From Bartonella sp. TP (GTDB lineage: Bacteria > Pseudomonadota > Alphaproteobacteria > Rhizobiales > Rhizobiaceae), in assembly GCF_030406085.1 (NCBI RefSeq), contig NZ_CP129002.1, positions 995,584 through 1,059,583 of the forward strand: 64,000 bases of DNA. Reading direction: 5' to 3'. Below are positions 51,675 to 60,190 of this stretch, piece by piece; within the stretch, counting starts at the first letter, position 1; the number at the start of each line of letters is the position of its first letter. Position numbers and translations under genes: made by a program. The notes below the pieces were generated by a model, which was not told the DNA's origin, made no database searches, and saw nothing but the letters and a program-made list of their open reading frames with translations.

Positions 51675-53048
51675 GTGGTAAGAGTTCGTTTCGCGCCGTC
51701 GCCAACTGGGTATATTCATATAGGAAATGCGCGCATAGCCTTGTTTAACTGGCTTTTTGCAAAAAAGAAAAATGGTATCTTTGTATTGCGTTATGACGAT
51801 ACTGATACGGAGCGCTCTCGACAAGAATACATTGATTCTATAGCAGAAGATTTACAATGGCTTGGAATTGAGCCAGAAGAAATATATTATCAATCTAAGC
51901 GCTTTGAGCGCTACGGACAGATTACTGAGCAATTGAAAGCCGATGGGCTATTATACCCGTGTTTTGAAACAGCTCAAGAGCTTGAACTACGGCGTAAAAT
52001 AAAATTGGGCCAAGGCTTGCCGCCTATATATGACCGTGCCGCGTTAAAGTTAACAGAAGAGCAAAAAGCAGAATATATAAAAATGGGGCGCAGCCCACAT
52101 TGGCGGTTTTTGTTGCCGAATTTTCTTGACGATCCTTTTCGCATGAAACCAACAACAGTAAGTTGGTTAGATGAAGTTAAAGGCGCGCAATTAATAGACC
52201 TTTCATCTTTGTCGGATCCGGTTTTAGTAAGAGAAGATGGCACTTATTTGTATACATTACCTTCCGTTATAGATGATATTGATATGGAGATAACCCATAT
52301 TATTCGTGGTGATGACCATGTAACAAATACTGCTGTACAGCTTGCTATTTTTAATGCTTTGAATGCAGAGGTGCCAATTTTTGGGCATATAAATTTATTA
52401 ACTACGGTTAATGGCGATGGTCTTTCAAAAAGAAAAGGTGACCTTTCTTTGCGCTCGCTTCGTGAAACTGGGTTTGACCCCATGGCAATAGCTTCTTTAG
52501 CTGTACTTATAGGTAGTTCAGAAAATGTTATGGCTTATAGCGATATGCAACAATTGGGTGAGCATTTTAGTTTAACTAGTACCTCTAAATCCGCAGCAAA
52601 ATTTGACCCTGAAGAATTGACGCGTTTAAATAGTACGATAATGCATGAAAAGTCTTATAGTGAAGTACAGGATAAATTAGAAAAAATAGGTGTTACAGGT
52701 CCGAAAGCAGAACAGTTTTGGCAAATTATACGCCACAATATAGAAAAATTAACAGATATAGAATATTGGTGGGCGGTTATAGAGGACAAAGGGCTTGCAT
52801 TTCATGACATGGTGAATAGTGATAAAGAGTTCCTAAATACTGCTTTTGAATTACTGCCACATGAGAAAATTGATGAAAATAGTTGGAAAAAATGGACTAA
52901 AATTATAGCAAATGAAACTGGCCGTGCAGGTAAAGCTCTCTTTGCCCCATTGCGCTTAGCTTTAACAGGTCGCTCACATGGCCCCGAGTTGGCTAAGCTT
53001 TTACCTTTTATAGAAATATCAACTATTAAGAATCGTCTGGTCTGGTGA
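51675..53048 (+). CDS. gltX: Glutamate--tRNA ligase (second copy)
   Basis: A second class I GluRS of 457 residues. The HIGH-type motif reads HIGN (15-18) and the KMSKS-type motif GLSKR (249-253), with RYDDTDTERS and [13 protein letters not shown]. It is clearly diverged from the copy at 42128-43543. In bacteria with two copies, one is often specialised for tRNA-Gln, with GatCAB finishing the reaction. Which copy does this here cannot be told. The start is GTG at 51675. It converges with the helicase gene, with six bases between stops. Confidence 0.94.
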   Translation: MVRVRFAPSPTGYIHIGNARIALFNWLFAKKKNGIFVLRYDDTDTERSRQEYIDSIAEDLQWLGIEPEEIYYQSKRFERYGQITEQLKADGLLYPCFETAQELELRRKIKLGQGLPPIYDRAALKLTEEQKAEYIKMGRSPHWRFLLPNFLDDPFRMKPTTVSWLDEVKGAQLIDLSSLSDPVLVREDGTYLYTLPSVIDDIDMEITHIIRGDDHVTNTAVQLAIFNALNAEVPIFGHINLLTTVNGDGLSKRKGDLSLRSLRETGFDPMAIASLAVLIGSSENVMAYSDMQQLGEHFSLTSTSKSAAKFDPEELTRLNSTIMHEKSYSEVQDKLEKIGVTGPKAEQFWQIIRHNIEKLTDIEYWWAVIEDKGLAFHDMVNSDKEFLNTAFELLPHEKIDENSWKKWTKIIANETGRAGKALFAPLRLALTGRSHGPELAKLLPFIEISTIKNRLVW

Positions 53049-53054
53049 CGAAGC

Positions 53055-54335
53055 TTATGAGGTTTTTATCAGCATAAAAGCGGGGATATGTTCGCCAAAT
53101 CCAGCCACAGATTTTTCCTGGTTATGTACTTTATGCCGGGTTGCAGGGTGGTGAACAATCTTTTTTGCAGGGGTTAGTGATAGCCACGGTATCTGATCTC
53201 CGCTCATTTCTTGAATAGCTTCAATTTGTTTAGTTTCTTTTGGTGTTACCAGCGTAAAGGCCTTCCCTAAACGTCCTGCTCTTCCGGTGCGTCCTATCCG
53301 ATGTATATAATCTTCTTTATTATTTGGGATATCAAAATTAAATACATGACCAATTTCGGCTATATCGAGACCACGTGCAGCAATATCAGTGGCTACTAAA
53401 ATTTGAATATTGCCAGCTTTAAATTCTTCTAAGATATGCATGCGTTGTTTTTGGCGTATGTCTCCATGCAGAGCGCCAGCTTGATAGCCTTCTTCTACTA
53501 ACCATTTATAAATATCACTACTATCAGTTTTGCGATTACAAAAAACTATAGCGTTTACTAAAGTGGTTTTTTCCTGTTCCAATAATTTCTGTAGGGCTTG
53601 ACGCTTGGCACTTTTATTTGGCTCAACATGAATTAGATATTGTTTTATTGTTTGGGCGCTAGACGAGAGGCCAGCAATTTGTATATGTATAGGGTCTCTT
53701 AAGTAATTATGCGCTAGGCTTTCTATTTGCGGGTCCATAGTTGCTGAAAAAAGTAATGTTTGCTTGCGCTTTGGCAAAAATTTTAAGATTGATTCTATGT
53801 CAGGAATGAAACCCATATCTAACATGCGATCAGCTTCATCTATTACTAAAATTTCTATAGCTGTTAATAAAATTTTTCCACGATTAAAATGGTCTAGCAA
53901 CCGTCCAGGCGTAGCGATTAAAATATCGGCGCCAGTTTCTAATTTTTTTGACTGATTTTCAAAAGAGACACCACCTATTAACAGCGCTATGTTTAACTTA
54001 GATATTGTTTTATATTTGTTAAAATCGTCTGCTACCTGAGCCGCGAGTTCTCGGGTAGGCGCTAAAACTAGCGCGCGTGGCATTCTTGCTCTGCTTCTAC
54101 CTTTTTCTAAGAGACTTAGCATAGGCAATACAAAAGAAGCAGTTTTTCCTGTTCCTGTTTGTGAAAGCCCAATTATATCCTTACGATTTAATATTTGGGG
54201 TATAGCTAATTGTTGTATTTCGGTAGGAGCCGTATAGCCAGCTTCAGCTATAGCCGCTACAATTTTTTCTGTTAAGCCCATATCTGCAAATGACATAATT
54301 TTTGTCTCATTTGCGTTTAATTTTTCGCTAGTCAA
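53055..54335 (-). CDS. DEAD-box ATP-dependent RNA helicase (RhlE-like)
   Basis: The 426-residue product carries all helicase core motifs: Q motif (PTEIQQLAIP), SQTGTGKT (58-65), PTRELAAQV, TPGRLLD, DEAD (166-169), SAT, and in the second domain ATDIAARGLDI and HRIGRTGRAGR. The tail after the core is short. RNA helicases of this type act in ribosome assembly and RNA turnover, and cold sensitivity is a common mutant trait. The specific substrate is unknown. nadK lies 24 bases upstream on the same strand. Confidence 0.92.
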   Translation of the reverse strand: MTSEKLNANETKIMSFADMGLTEKIVAAIAEAGYTAPTEIQQLAIPQILNRKDIIGLSQTGTGKTASFVLPMLSLLEKGRSRARMPRALVLAPTRELAAQVADDFNKYKTISKLNIALLIGGVSFENQSKKLETGADILIATPGRLLDHFNRGKILLTAIEILVIDEADRMLDMGFIPDIESILKFLPKRKQTLLFSATMDPQIESLAHNYLRDPIHIQIAGLSSSAQTIKQYLIHVEPNKSAKRQALQKLLEQEKTTLVNAIVFCNRKTDSSDIYKWLVEEGYQAGALHGDIRQKQRMHILEEFKAGNIQILVATDIAARGLDIAEIGHVFNFDIPNNKEDYIHRIGRTGRAGRLGKAFTLVTPKETKQIEAIQEMSGDQIPWLSLTPAKKIVHHPATRHKVHNQEKSVAGFGEHIPAFMLIKTS

Positions 54336-54359
54336 AAAAGACCCCTTATTCTGTAGTTA

Positions 54360-55022
54360 TTAAGAGCTAAATTGCTCTGCTAATATACGCTCATCCCAAG
54401 AATGATCTGCATCAAATAATATTTTTGCTTCTAAATTTTTTGCCGTTTCGATAACAACCGATGTGACTGACTTTATCTCTACCATATCAGCAGATACATT
54501 TACAGGCCTTTTTTGCGCTTCTAAAATATCAAATTGTACTTTTGAATTATTATGTAATAAGGCTCCACTCCATCTTCTAGGGCGAAATGGGCTTACCGGG
54601 GTTAGCGCCAATAGTGGGGCTTCCAAGGGTAAAATAGGCCCATGAGCTGAAAGATTGTACGCGGTAGACCCAGCAGGTGTAGCAAGCATGATGCCATCGC
54701 ATATTAGTTCTTCCATCCTTATTTTATTATCTATAGAAATACATATTTTTGTTGCTTGATGCGATTGACGGAATAATGAAACTTCATTTACTGCAAGAGC
54801 AGTTTTTGTGTGTCCGGTCTTTGTAGTAGCGACCATTTTTAGTGGGGCGATTTTTTCGCATATGGCGTTTTCTATGCGTGAATATAAATTTTCTGTATTG
54901 TAGTTATTCATCAAAAAGCCTACAGAACCCCGATTTAGCCCAAAAATACATTTACCTTTGTAAATCGGATTTTCCAAGATTTCATGCAGTAATTTCAGCA
55001 TAGTCCCGTCGCCACCAAGCAC
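54360..55022 (-). CDS. nadK: NAD kinase, start codon uncertain
   Basis: NAD kinase phosphorylates NAD to NADP. The open frame from the GTG at 55022 begins immediately at LGGDGTML, the family's Gly-Gly-Asp-Gly motif, so it lacks the first strand and helix. Reading on upstream without a stop gives NRLHFINAS, ARKELTALYPHYPIEEA and TTIIVLG, which match the N-terminus of alphaproteobacterial NAD kinases. That extension has no ATG, GTG or TTG. An ATA at 55134-55136 lies ten bases after AAGG and sits where family members start. NDE-like sequence (AVNEVSLFR) and GSTAYNLSAHGPI are intact. The true gene probably extends to about 55136. Confidence 0.85.
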   Translation of the reverse strand: MLGGDGTMLKLLHEILENPIYKGKCIFGLNRGSVGFLMNNYNTENLYSRIENAICEKIAPLKMVATTKTGHTKTALAVNEVSLFRQSHQATKICISIDNKIRMEELICDGIMLATPAGSTAYNLSAHGPILPLEAPLLALTPVSPFRPRRWSGALLHNNSKVQFDILEAQKRPVNVSADMVEIKSVTSVVIETAKNLEAKILFDADHSWDERILAEQFSS

Positions 55023-55274
55023 TATTATAGTCGTGGCTTCTTCAATAGGGTAGTGGGGGTATAGAGCTGTCAGCTCTTTGCGCGCAGCCTTTGCAATGGT
55101 AGTGCTGGCATTTATAAAATGTAGTCGATTAGCTATAGTTTTATTACCTTCATTAAGCTGTTAATATAACTTTCATAGTATATCTTAAAGATTTGTACAA
55201 TATGATAGAGAAATTATTATAGTTTTTAATTGCTTTTTCTCATTAAACTGTGTATTTTGCATAAATAATCCTTT

Positions 55275-55364
55275 GGAGGGGTGGTCGAGCGGTTTAAGGC
55301 ACCGGTCTTGAAAACCGGCGTGCAGGGAACTGTACCGTGGGTTCGAATCCCACCCCCTCCGCCA
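55275..55364 (+). tRNA. tRNA-Ser (anticodon UGA)
   Basis: A 90-base class II tRNA with a long variable arm. The acceptor GGAGGGG pairs with CCCCTCC and the CCA is encoded. The anticodon loop CTTGAAA gives TGA. Directly after it GCCAGA (55361-55366) and TCTGGC (55380-55385) could form a hairpin with a very short T tail. tRNA-Ser genes are common integration points, and the accessory genes downstream fit that, but no repeated 3' end was found. Confidence 0.96.
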
Positions 55365-55418
55365 GATTTTGAAGAGAGCTCTGGCTTTGGCCTACATCTC
55401 CGATATTTGATATAGACC

Positions 55419-56699
55419 ATGACAATCACTTTTAAAGCACTACATGAATCAGATTTTCCGTTGCTGTTAAAGTGGCTGAAGGCGCCACACGTAAAAAAAT
55501 GGTGGGATCAGGATGTGATTTATACAATGGGATTGGTGAAAGAAAAATTTGGCAAATACATTCATGGCATTGCTTTTTCAAAAAACTTAAGCCATAAAAC
55601 ATATGCCTATATTATCTGTGTACACGAAGAAATGGTAGGTTATATACAGGTTTATAATGCTCGTGATTTCTCTAATGAAAATGGCTTAGATTTAAGCACA
55701 ATTTCTGATTCTATATGTGGCGTAGATTTATTTATCGGAGAACAAGCGTTCTTACATAAAGGATGGGGAACAAGAATTTTAAATGAATTTTTAAACCAAA
55801 TAGTAACACCGCATTTTGATTGTTGCCTGATTGATCCAGCAAAAGATAATTTAGTTGCACTTAAAGCATTTAAAAAGGCCGGATTTAAAATATTAGAGCA
55901 ATTTCAAATAGAATCTAATATTTGGATGTTGAAGGAGTTATCATCAAGAATTGTTCCTTTACCAACCATTCAAAAGCTTATAAAAGAACGCTATGGTTGT
56001 GCTAAAGCCGTATTCTGGGCGGGATCAGTTGCAGCGAATCATGGAACAAAGACCTCTGACCTTGATCTTGTAATTGTGTATGAAGCATTGCCACATGCTT
56101 ATCGTGAGGCATTTATTTATGATGATTGGCCAATTGATGCCTTTGTCCATGATCTAGATACATTGCGATATTTCTGTGGTAGAGTAGAGGCAAGTGATGG
56201 TAAGCCTGCGCTTATTAATATGATATCGCATGGCCAGGAAATATTAGCACAAAACTCGGTAAGCATAAAAGCCAAGGCTATTGCTGCTGAAGCTTTAGTA
56301 AAAGGTCCGGATAGTTGGACGCAGTCTCAAATTGCCAAAGAGCGTTTTATCATCACAGATATCTTGGACGATATTAAATCTTCTAAAAACAAAGAAGAGC
56401 AAATAATATCGATAGTTAATTTGTTTGAACCCCTGTTACAATTTTATTTTAGAGCGCAGAAAAAATGGACTGCTAGCGGCAAATCGTTGATACGACTTTT
56501 TAAACAAGAAAATCCAGAGCTTGCGAAGGAATGGATTGCGGCTTTTGAAAGCTTGATACAAACGGGGGATGCTTCCGGCATTGAATGTGTGATTACAAAG
56601 ATATTGGCGCCTTATGGTGGTTATTTGTGGGATGGCTTTAGGTCTGATGCGCCTGCAGATTGGAAGGAAGCTGAATTTACAACAAATTTTAAGGGTTAA
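55419..56699 (+). CDS. Fusion of an AAC(6')-like GNAT acetyltransferase and an aminoglycoside-type nucleotidyltransferase
   Basis: The 426-residue product has two domains. Residues about 1-175 resemble 6'-N-acetyltransferases of the AAC(6')-Ib group: LLLKWLKAPHVKKWW, GVDLFIGEQ, the acetyl-CoA loop HKGWGTRILNEF, and DPAKDNLVALKAFKKAGF. Residues about 185-426 begin a nucleotidyltransferase fold with Gly202-Ser203, Asp214-x-Asp216 and a likely third acidic residue Asp240 in PIDAFVHD, as in ANT and MNT-type enzymes. A helical C-terminal part follows. Modification of aminoglycosides by acetylation and adenylylation is inferred, not shown. No ribosome binding site is evident. It lies 54 bases after tRNA-Ser, which suggests acquisition. 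Confidence 0.75.
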   Translation: MTITFKALHESDFPLLLKWLKAPHVKKWWDQDVIYTMGLVKEKFGKYIHGIAFSKNLSHKTYAYIICVHEEMVGYIQVYNARDFSNENGLDLSTISDSICGVDLFIGEQAFLHKGWGTRILNEFLNQIVTPHFDCCLIDPAKDNLVALKAFKKAGFKILEQFQIESNIWMLKELSSRIVPLPTIQKLIKERYGCAKAVFWAGSVAANHGTKTSDLDLVIVYEALPHAYREAFIYDDWPIDAFVHDLDTLRYFCGRVEASDGKPALINMISHGQEILAQNSVSIKAKAIAAEALVKGPDSWTQSQIAKERFIITDILDDIKSSKNKEEQIISIVNLFEPLLQFYFRAQKKWTASGKSLIRLFKQENPELAKEWIAAFESLIQTGDASGIECVITKILAPYGGYLWDGFRSDAPADWKEAEFTTNFKG

Positions 56700-56760
56700 T
56701 AAAAAAATCTATGAACAGGGGCAATATGTTCACATTCCTAACCAAGATGAGTTTATGCTT

Positions 56761-57239
56761 ATGAATACAAAAAATAGAAATTACCTTATCTTAATTATGT
56801 GGATCGTAGCGCTAATTGTAATTGGTGTAGCGATAGGCTCTTTAACTAGACCAGAAATTGGCACTTGGTATAGTCACTTAAACCGTTCGCAGCTGACTCC
56901 ACCAAATTATCTATTCCAGTAGCTTGGACTATTTTATACGGCATTATTGGCGCTTGTGGCTGGCTCATTTGGCGCATATATTCTATCCCTAAGTTAAATA
57001 TTATCAAAATCCTATATTTGACGCAGTTAATTTTAAACTGGAGCTGGACACCTTTATTTTTCTATTACCATTTAACTGGGCTTGCACTTGTAGTTTTAGT
57101 CGCTATGGATATTTTGGTCTTGGCGCTCATTTGCTTAGCTCGTCAAAAAATGAAGACAATTTCGCTGCTGCTGGTTCCTTATTTGTTGTGGATTCTGTTT
57201 GCGAGCTATTTAAACTTTTACATATGGCAGTATAACTGA
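56761..57239 (+). pseudogene. tspO: Frameshifted TspO/MBR family membrane protein
   Basis: The first half (MNTKNRNYLILIMW through QLTPPNYLF) ends at a TAG at 56920-56922. Translation continues in another frame from 56916 as PVAWTILYGIIGACGW, NWSWTPLFFYYH and PYLLWILFASYLN to a TGA at 57239. Together the pieces make a full five-helix TspO, which binds tetrapyrroles or related ligands in membranes. Relatives read LFGPVW at the break, so about four bases appear to be lost. An in-frame ATG at 56755 is an alternative start. It follows the acetyltransferase fusion at 61 bases and converges with purN. Confidence 0.8.
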
Positions 57240-57246
57240 ATTAATA

Positions 57247-57891
57247 TTAGCAATGTTGGCCAAGCATTTTGACAATTGGAGTTGGCTCGGCTGAGGTAAA
57301 TTGCTCTATGCTATTATTCGCTATAAATTGGTCTAAGGCGCGGGGATATAGTTTATGTTCTTGTAGCAGAATCCTTGCGCTTAGCGAATTTACATCGTCG
57401 GTTTTTAATATTGGTACTTTTGCTTGCGCTAAGATAGGGCCGCGGTCAAGCTGCGCTGTGACCAAGTGAACGGTGCATCCCGTAATAGCAGCGGCAGCTT
57501 TTAAGGCTTGGTCTGGAGCGTTCAGGCCTGGAAAATTCGGCAATAAAGATGGATGTATGTTTAATATTTTATTTTCATAATGCGCTAAAATCTCAGCTCT
57601 TAAAATAGATAAATATCCAGCTAAGCATATTAGCTCTATGTTATATTGCTGTAACTTAGCTAATATGGCTTTTTCGTATAAGGTTTTGTTGGTATATGTT
57701 GCTTTTTCAATTATTGCTATAGGAATTTGGTGTTTTTTTGCAATTTCTATGCCCTTAGCTTGGCTATTATTACTTATTATCAAATTTATGCTAGCTGGAT
57801 AATTAGGCTTTTTGGCAGCCAAGATTAAGGCTTGCATATTGCTACCCCGCCCTGATATTAAAATAGCTACTCGCTTTTTATTATATTGCAT
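57247..57891 (-). CDS. purN: Phosphoribosylglycinamide formyltransferase (PurN)
   Basis: Transfers a formyl group from 10-formyltetrahydrofolate to GAR in purine synthesis. The 214-residue product has ISGRGSNMQALI at its N-terminus, the folate-binding NIHPSLLPNFPG and the catalytic His and Asp in TVHLVTAQLDRGPI. Its start overlaps purM by 25 bases, so the two are translated as a unit. Confidence 0.96.
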   Translation of the reverse strand: MQYNKKRVAILISGRGSNMQALILAAKKPNYPASINLIISNNSQAKGIEIAKKHQIPIAIIEKATYTNKTLYEKAILAKLQQYNIELICLAGYLSILRAEILAHYENKILNIHPSLLPNFPGLNAPDQALKAAAAITGCTVHLVTAQLDRGPILAQAKVPILKTDDVNSLSARILLQEHKLYPRALDQFIANNSIEQFTSAEPTPIVKMLGQHC

Positions 57892-58946
57892 AAGGAATTT
57901 TTTATAATTACTTGCTCTGGGGTGGCTGTTTCGACTAATTTGCCTATTATATGCACTGTTTCATTTTGATCTTTGAAAAAGTCTTTTATTTTTTCTGCAA
58001 GCTCTGCTTTTACAATAATAGCCAAACCTATACCACAATTGAATATGCTAAGCATAGCCTCATCGCTTAAAGATAATTTTTGCGCTATCCAGTTAAATAT
58101 TGGTAATTTAGGAAAATTGGCAAGATCGATCTGCGCACTAAGCTCATGAGTTAAAATTCGTGGTAAGTTACCAATTATTCCGCCGCCAGTTATATGGGCG
58201 ATGGCTTTTATTTCAGGAAATTTTTTTAAAGCTGCCAGTACTGACTTGACGTAAATGCGTGTCGGTGTCAATAAAGTCTCAGCTAGATTTAGATCATTTT
58301 TATGCTCTAATTTTATTAATGGCTGTAGCAAAGAAAATCCGTTTGCATGCAATCCGCTTGAAGCTAACCCTAATATTATATCTCCAGCTTGTAGGTTATT
58401 TTTTGGCATCAACTGCTCTTTTTCTACAGCCCCTAGCGCAAAGCCGGCTAATTCATAACTATCTTTTTTATAAAAATCTTTTAATTGCGCTGTTTCCCCG
58501 CCTAATAAACTACAACCAGCGATTTTGCATCCTTTAGCTATGCTGCTTAGGATTTGCTTGTCTCTATCTGGCGCTAATTTATTAACGCCAAAATAATCCA
58601 AGAAAAATAGTGGTGTTGCGCCTTTTACGAGTAAATCATTAACGCACATTGCTACTAGATCTATGCCAATAGCACTATGTTTATTTGTGGCTGTAGCTAG
58701 TTTGATTTTACTACCCACTCCGTCACTACATGCTACTAAGATCGGGTTGTTGAAGTTTGTTTTTTGCAAATCGAATAGCCCGGCGAAATCGCCGATATTT
58801 GCTTGAGCGGCTGCACCATTTGTACAGCTAGTTAAGTTTTTAATAAAACTGGTGAAATTACCGCCAGCTGCTTCATTTACGCCTGCTTTAGCATATAGCT
58901 TTAGCGCTTCGTGTCTATTTAGAATTGTTTTTGACTTCTGTACCAT
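57867..58946 (-). CDS. purM: Phosphoribosylformylglycinamidine cyclo-ligase (PurM)
   Basis: Closes the imidazole ring to form aminoimidazole ribonucleotide. The product has YAKAGVNEAAGG, ACSDGVGSKIKLA, the DLVAMCVNDLLVKGATPLFFLDY block and ITGGGIIGNLPRIL. I chose the ATG at 58946 (MVQKSKTIL) because the family has few residues before the YxxAGV motif. A longer start at 58982 is possible. It forms an operon with purN and diverges from the permease gene, a conserved alphaproteobacterial arrangement. Confidence 0.95.
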   Translation of the reverse strand: MVQKSKTILNRHEALKLYAKAGVNEAAGGNFTSFIKNLTSCTNGAAAQANIGDFAGLFDLQKTNFNNPILVACSDGVGSKIKLATATNKHSAIGIDLVAMCVNDLLVKGATPLFFLDYFGVNKLAPDRDKQILSSIAKGCKIAGCSLLGGETAQLKDFYKKDSYELAGFALGAVEKEQLMPKNNLQAGDIILGLASSGLHANGFSLLQPLIKLEHKNDLNLAETLLTPTRIYVKSVLAALKKFPEIKAIAHITGGGIIGNLPRILTHELSAQIDLANFPKLPIFNWIAQKLSLSDEAMLSIFNCGIGLAIIVKAELAEKIKDFFKDQNETVHIIGKLVETATPEQVIIKNSLCNIIKSE

Positions 58947-59003
58947 ATATACTATAGTAGCATATTTTAATAAAATTATCATGCAAGTGGAACGGATTTA
59001 TTG

Positions 59004-60179
59004 ATGGATCGAGAAATTAAGCCGACTAAAAACTTAGCAAGTTATACGGCAAAAAAGAGGTTAGGCTCCACTATACAGGGGCATGCAAAGCAAAGAGAGG
59101 CTAATAAAAACGTAGCTTTAGCACAAAATAATTTTTGGAAATTGGCATTAGTGATTTTGCTTTTATTGCCATTATTATTTAGCTCTATATTATTTCCCTT
59201 CTTTATTGGCTTGTTGATTGCTTATTTTTTGAATCCTCTTATCGGCTGGCTGTCTAAAATTGGCATATCAAGACTTTGGGGAACTGTATTGATAACTATT
59301 TTCATTTTATTGTTTTTAGCAGTCTTATTAACCTTTATTGTTCCCGTACTTGTGTGGCAACTTCAGCAATTTGTTACCAAAGGCCTTCCTATGTATCTAG
59401 AGGATATAAGAGATTTATTGAAGACGCATAATTTTTATTGGATAAAAAAATATTTTGGTAGCGATCCACAGCATGTAGAAAACAGTATTCAAACTTTATT
59501 TAGCTCTAGTAGTGAGCTGACTAAATCTCTTATGTCCTCCTTAGTTAGTTCGGGAAAATCGATTGTTGGTGCTTTTAGCTTATTTATTATAGCTCCGGTT
59601 GTTGCTTTTTATTTATTATTAGATTGGGATCGTATGATAGCTAATGTTGACGCTCTGATTCCTAGATATTATTTAACCACAATACGCACGATAATGCATG
59701 ATATAGATAGGGCTGTTGCTGGGTTTGTCCGTGGTCAAGGAACAGTTTGTTTGTTATTGGCAATTTATTATATTGTGGGGTTGAGCTTATGTGGGCTTAA
59801 TTATGCAATATTAATTGGATTATATATAGGGTTTGCAAGCTTTATTCCATATATTGGTTCTTTTAGTGGTTTTTTGCTTTCTTTTGTGGTGGCTTGGGCG
59901 CAGTACTATCAAGGCGAGTGGTTCTGGATGGGGGTAGTTGTGGCAGTGTTTTTTTGTGGGCAGTTCTTAGAGGCTTATATATTACAGCCAAAATTGGTCG
60001 GCAACTCCGTGGGCTTGCACCCGGTATGGTTAATGTTTGCATTATTTGCTTTTGGGTCCTTGTTTGGTTTAACAGGAATGCTTATCGCCGTCCCATGCGC
60101 CGCAGCATTAGGTGTGCTGGTTCGTTTTGCCATAGCACGTTATGTTAATTCGCCTATATATAAGTACCCAGTTAGATAG
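59004..60179 (+). CDS. AI-2E family (PerM-like) transporter
   Basis: The 391-residue product has about eight transmembrane helices and the AI-2E family pattern. Paired N-terminal helices (LVILLLLPLLFSSILFPFF, LNPLIGWLSKIGISRLW) are followed by a soluble central part and then a C-terminal helical block with GFASFIPYIGSFSG and EAYILQPKLVGNSVGLHPVW. Substrates are undefined for most members. A TTG at 59001 is one codon upstream of the ATG used here. hdaA follows at 11 bases, the usual alphaproteobacterial neighbour. Confidence 0.9.
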   Translation: MDREIKPTKNLASYTAKKRLGSTIQGHAKQREANKNVALAQNNFWKLALVILLLLPLLFSSILFPFFIGLLIAYFLNPLIGWLSKIGISRLWGTVLITIFILLFLAVLLTFIVPVLVWQLQQFVTKGLPMYLEDIRDLLKTHNFYWIKKYFGSDPQHVENSIQTLFSSSSELTKSLMSSLVSSGKSIVGAFSLFIIAPVVAFYLLLDWDRMIANVDALIPRYYLTTIRTIMHDIDRAVAGFVRGQGTVCLLLAIYYIVGLSLCGLNYAILIGLYIGFASFIPYIGSFSGFLLSFVVAWAQYYQGEWFWMGVVVAVFFCGQFLEAYILQPKLVGNSVGLHPVWLMFALFAFGSLFGLTGMLIAVPCAAALGVLVRFAIARYVNSPIYKYPVR

Positions 60180-60190
60180 AAATATATTAG

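Noticed and set aside
55226-55429. A 67-codon frame antisense to tRNA-Ser
   Set aside because: Same kind of artefact (GGGGGIRTHG, GALNRSTTPP); the tRNA on the plus strand explains it.
56614-56922. A 102-residue protein overlapping the end of the acetyltransferase fusion
   Set aside because: Only the part from 56761 resembles a family (TspO N-terminus); the earlier part is a shadow of the fusion gene in another frame.
57018-57239. A separate 73-residue membrane protein
   Set aside because: The sequence upstream in the same frame continues the TspO family to 56916, so this is the second half of the broken tspO gene.
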